64,000 nucleotides of DNA. Origin: Cupriavidus consociatus. Lineage in GTDB: Bacteria > Pseudomonadota > Gammaproteobacteria > Burkholderiales > Burkholderiaceae. A model generated the notes under the pieces. The model saw only the letters and a program-made list of their open reading frames with translations, did no database searches and had not been told where the DNA came from. Below, piece after piece: positions 63,662-64,000 of this stretch. The stretch is from contig NZ_JAGIQA010000002.1 of NCBI RefSeq assembly GCF_017814975.1, positions 310,001-374,000 on the forward strand, given 5' to 3'. Both the position numbers and the translations under genes were made by a program. Position 1 is the stretch's first letter. The number at the start of each line of letters is the position of its first letter.

Positions 63662-64000
63662 ATGAAACTGTCCATCAAGCCCACCCTGCAAATCGCCGCC
63701 GCCCTGCTCGCAATGGGCGCCGCCGGCACCGCGCTGGCCCAGAAAACCACCCTGACGGTCTACACCGCGTGGGAGATCGAAACGCTGAAGCCATACGCCG
63801 AAGGCTTCGCCAGGGTCGCGCCCGACATCGAACTGAAATACGTGCGCGACTCCACCGGTGTCATCACCGCCAAGGCGCTCGCCGAAAAAACCAACCCGCA
63901 GGCAGACGTGATCGCCGGCCTGGCCGCATCCAGCCTGGAGGTGCTCAAGCAGGAAGGCATGCTGACGCCCTACACCCCCAAGGGCTTCGAAAAACTGACG
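63662..64000 (+). CDS. 2-aminoethylphosphonate-type ABC substrate-binding protein (partial)
   Basis: First 113 codons of a periplasmic binding protein that runs off the window. The signal peptide MKLSIKPTLQIAAALLAMGA extends to ALA at residue 26. The mature start QKTTLTVYTAWEIETLKPYAEGFARVAPDIELKYVRDSTGVITAKALAEK resembles the Fbp/PhnS-type binding proteins, and ADVIAGLAASSLEVLKQEGML fits that family. GGAGGCCCC precedes the ATG. Its position opposite the GntR-phnA-phnY operon makes an aminoethylphosphonate importer the best guess; the permease and ATPase would lie beyond the edge. Confidence 0.75.
   Translation, partial: MKLSIKPTLQIAAALLAMGAAGTALAQKTTLTVYTAWEIETLKPYAEGFARVAPDIELKYVRDSTGVITAKALAEKTNPQADVIAGLAASSLEVLKQEGMLTPYTPKGFEKLT

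Overview
The window is high-GC proteobacterial DNA and reads as a chromosomal segment of a Burkholderiaceae bacterium, most likely Cupriavidus or a close relative. The reasons are a thiol-type intracellular polyhydroxybutyrate (PHB) depolymerase and a phasin, a single-chain isocitrate dehydrogenase, a trimeric beta-barrel porin of the beta-proteobacterial type, short lysine/alanine-rich basic proteins, and many LysR regulators with stand-alone ABC binding proteins. I recognise no rRNA, tRNA, CRISPR array, insertion sequence or phage gene. This assignment comes from gene content, not from a database comparison.

Left part (1-15.4 kb). An MFS permease, two small or basic proteins, a tiny protein and a PHB depolymerase come first. 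They are followed by a large CHASE-PAS-GAF-GGDEF-EAL cyclic-di-GMP protein and, 78 bases after it, a strange protein whose tail repeats Ala-Ala-Tyr-Cys-Ala-Arg about every 12 residues. Next are a DUF6496-like basic protein, a cold-shock protein, a GlxA-type AraC regulator and a double-zinc-ribbon class III cyclase fused to an AAA ATPase and a helical-repeat tail.

Central part (15.4-49.5 kb) is a catabolic island centred on proline, hydroxyproline and probably N-methylated (betaine) compounds. On the left are a branched-chain-type binding protein, an M24 protein with the metal-ligand spacing of the DMSP lyase DddP, a LysR regulator and a divergent Rieske oxygenase plus ferredoxin-reductase pair of the glycine-betaine/stachydrine demethylase type. 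Then come about 15 kb of minus-strand genes in two operons. One holds P5C dehydrogenase, a PotABC-like importer, PutA, a cupin and a porin. The other holds a binding protein, a Ser/Cys-type proline racemase family protein, a delta-1-pyrroline-2-carboxylate reductase-like protein and a paralogous binding protein. A BetI-like TetR gene faces them across a 680-base region with three TGAAC-N4-GTTCA palindromes. To the right is a plus-strand operon of an FAD amine dehydrogenase, HutD, EtfB and EtfA, then an N-formylglutamate amidohydrolase, an MFS permease and a lysR-FAD oxidoreductase-ridA operon. A plausible joint route is: betaine to N-methylproline (Rieske pair), to proline (FAD enzyme with ETF), to P5C (PutA), to glutamate (separate P5C dehydrogenase). 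Trans-3-hydroxyproline would enter through dehydratase and reductase. The aldehyde dehydrogenase half of this PutA has lost its catalytic residues, which fits the presence of the separate P5C dehydrogenase.

Right part (49.7-64 kb) is mostly housekeeping: a zinc-ribbon mini-protein, monomeric isocitrate dehydrogenase, a truncated phytase-like pseudogene ending at a GC-rich repeat, a chemotaxis receptor, a phasin, a SulP transporter, glutamate dehydrogenase and a DeoR regulator. A second copy of the repeat follows. The end is a phosphonate locus (phnY, phnA, a GntR regulator and the start of an aminoethylphosphonate-type binding protein) that runs off the edge.
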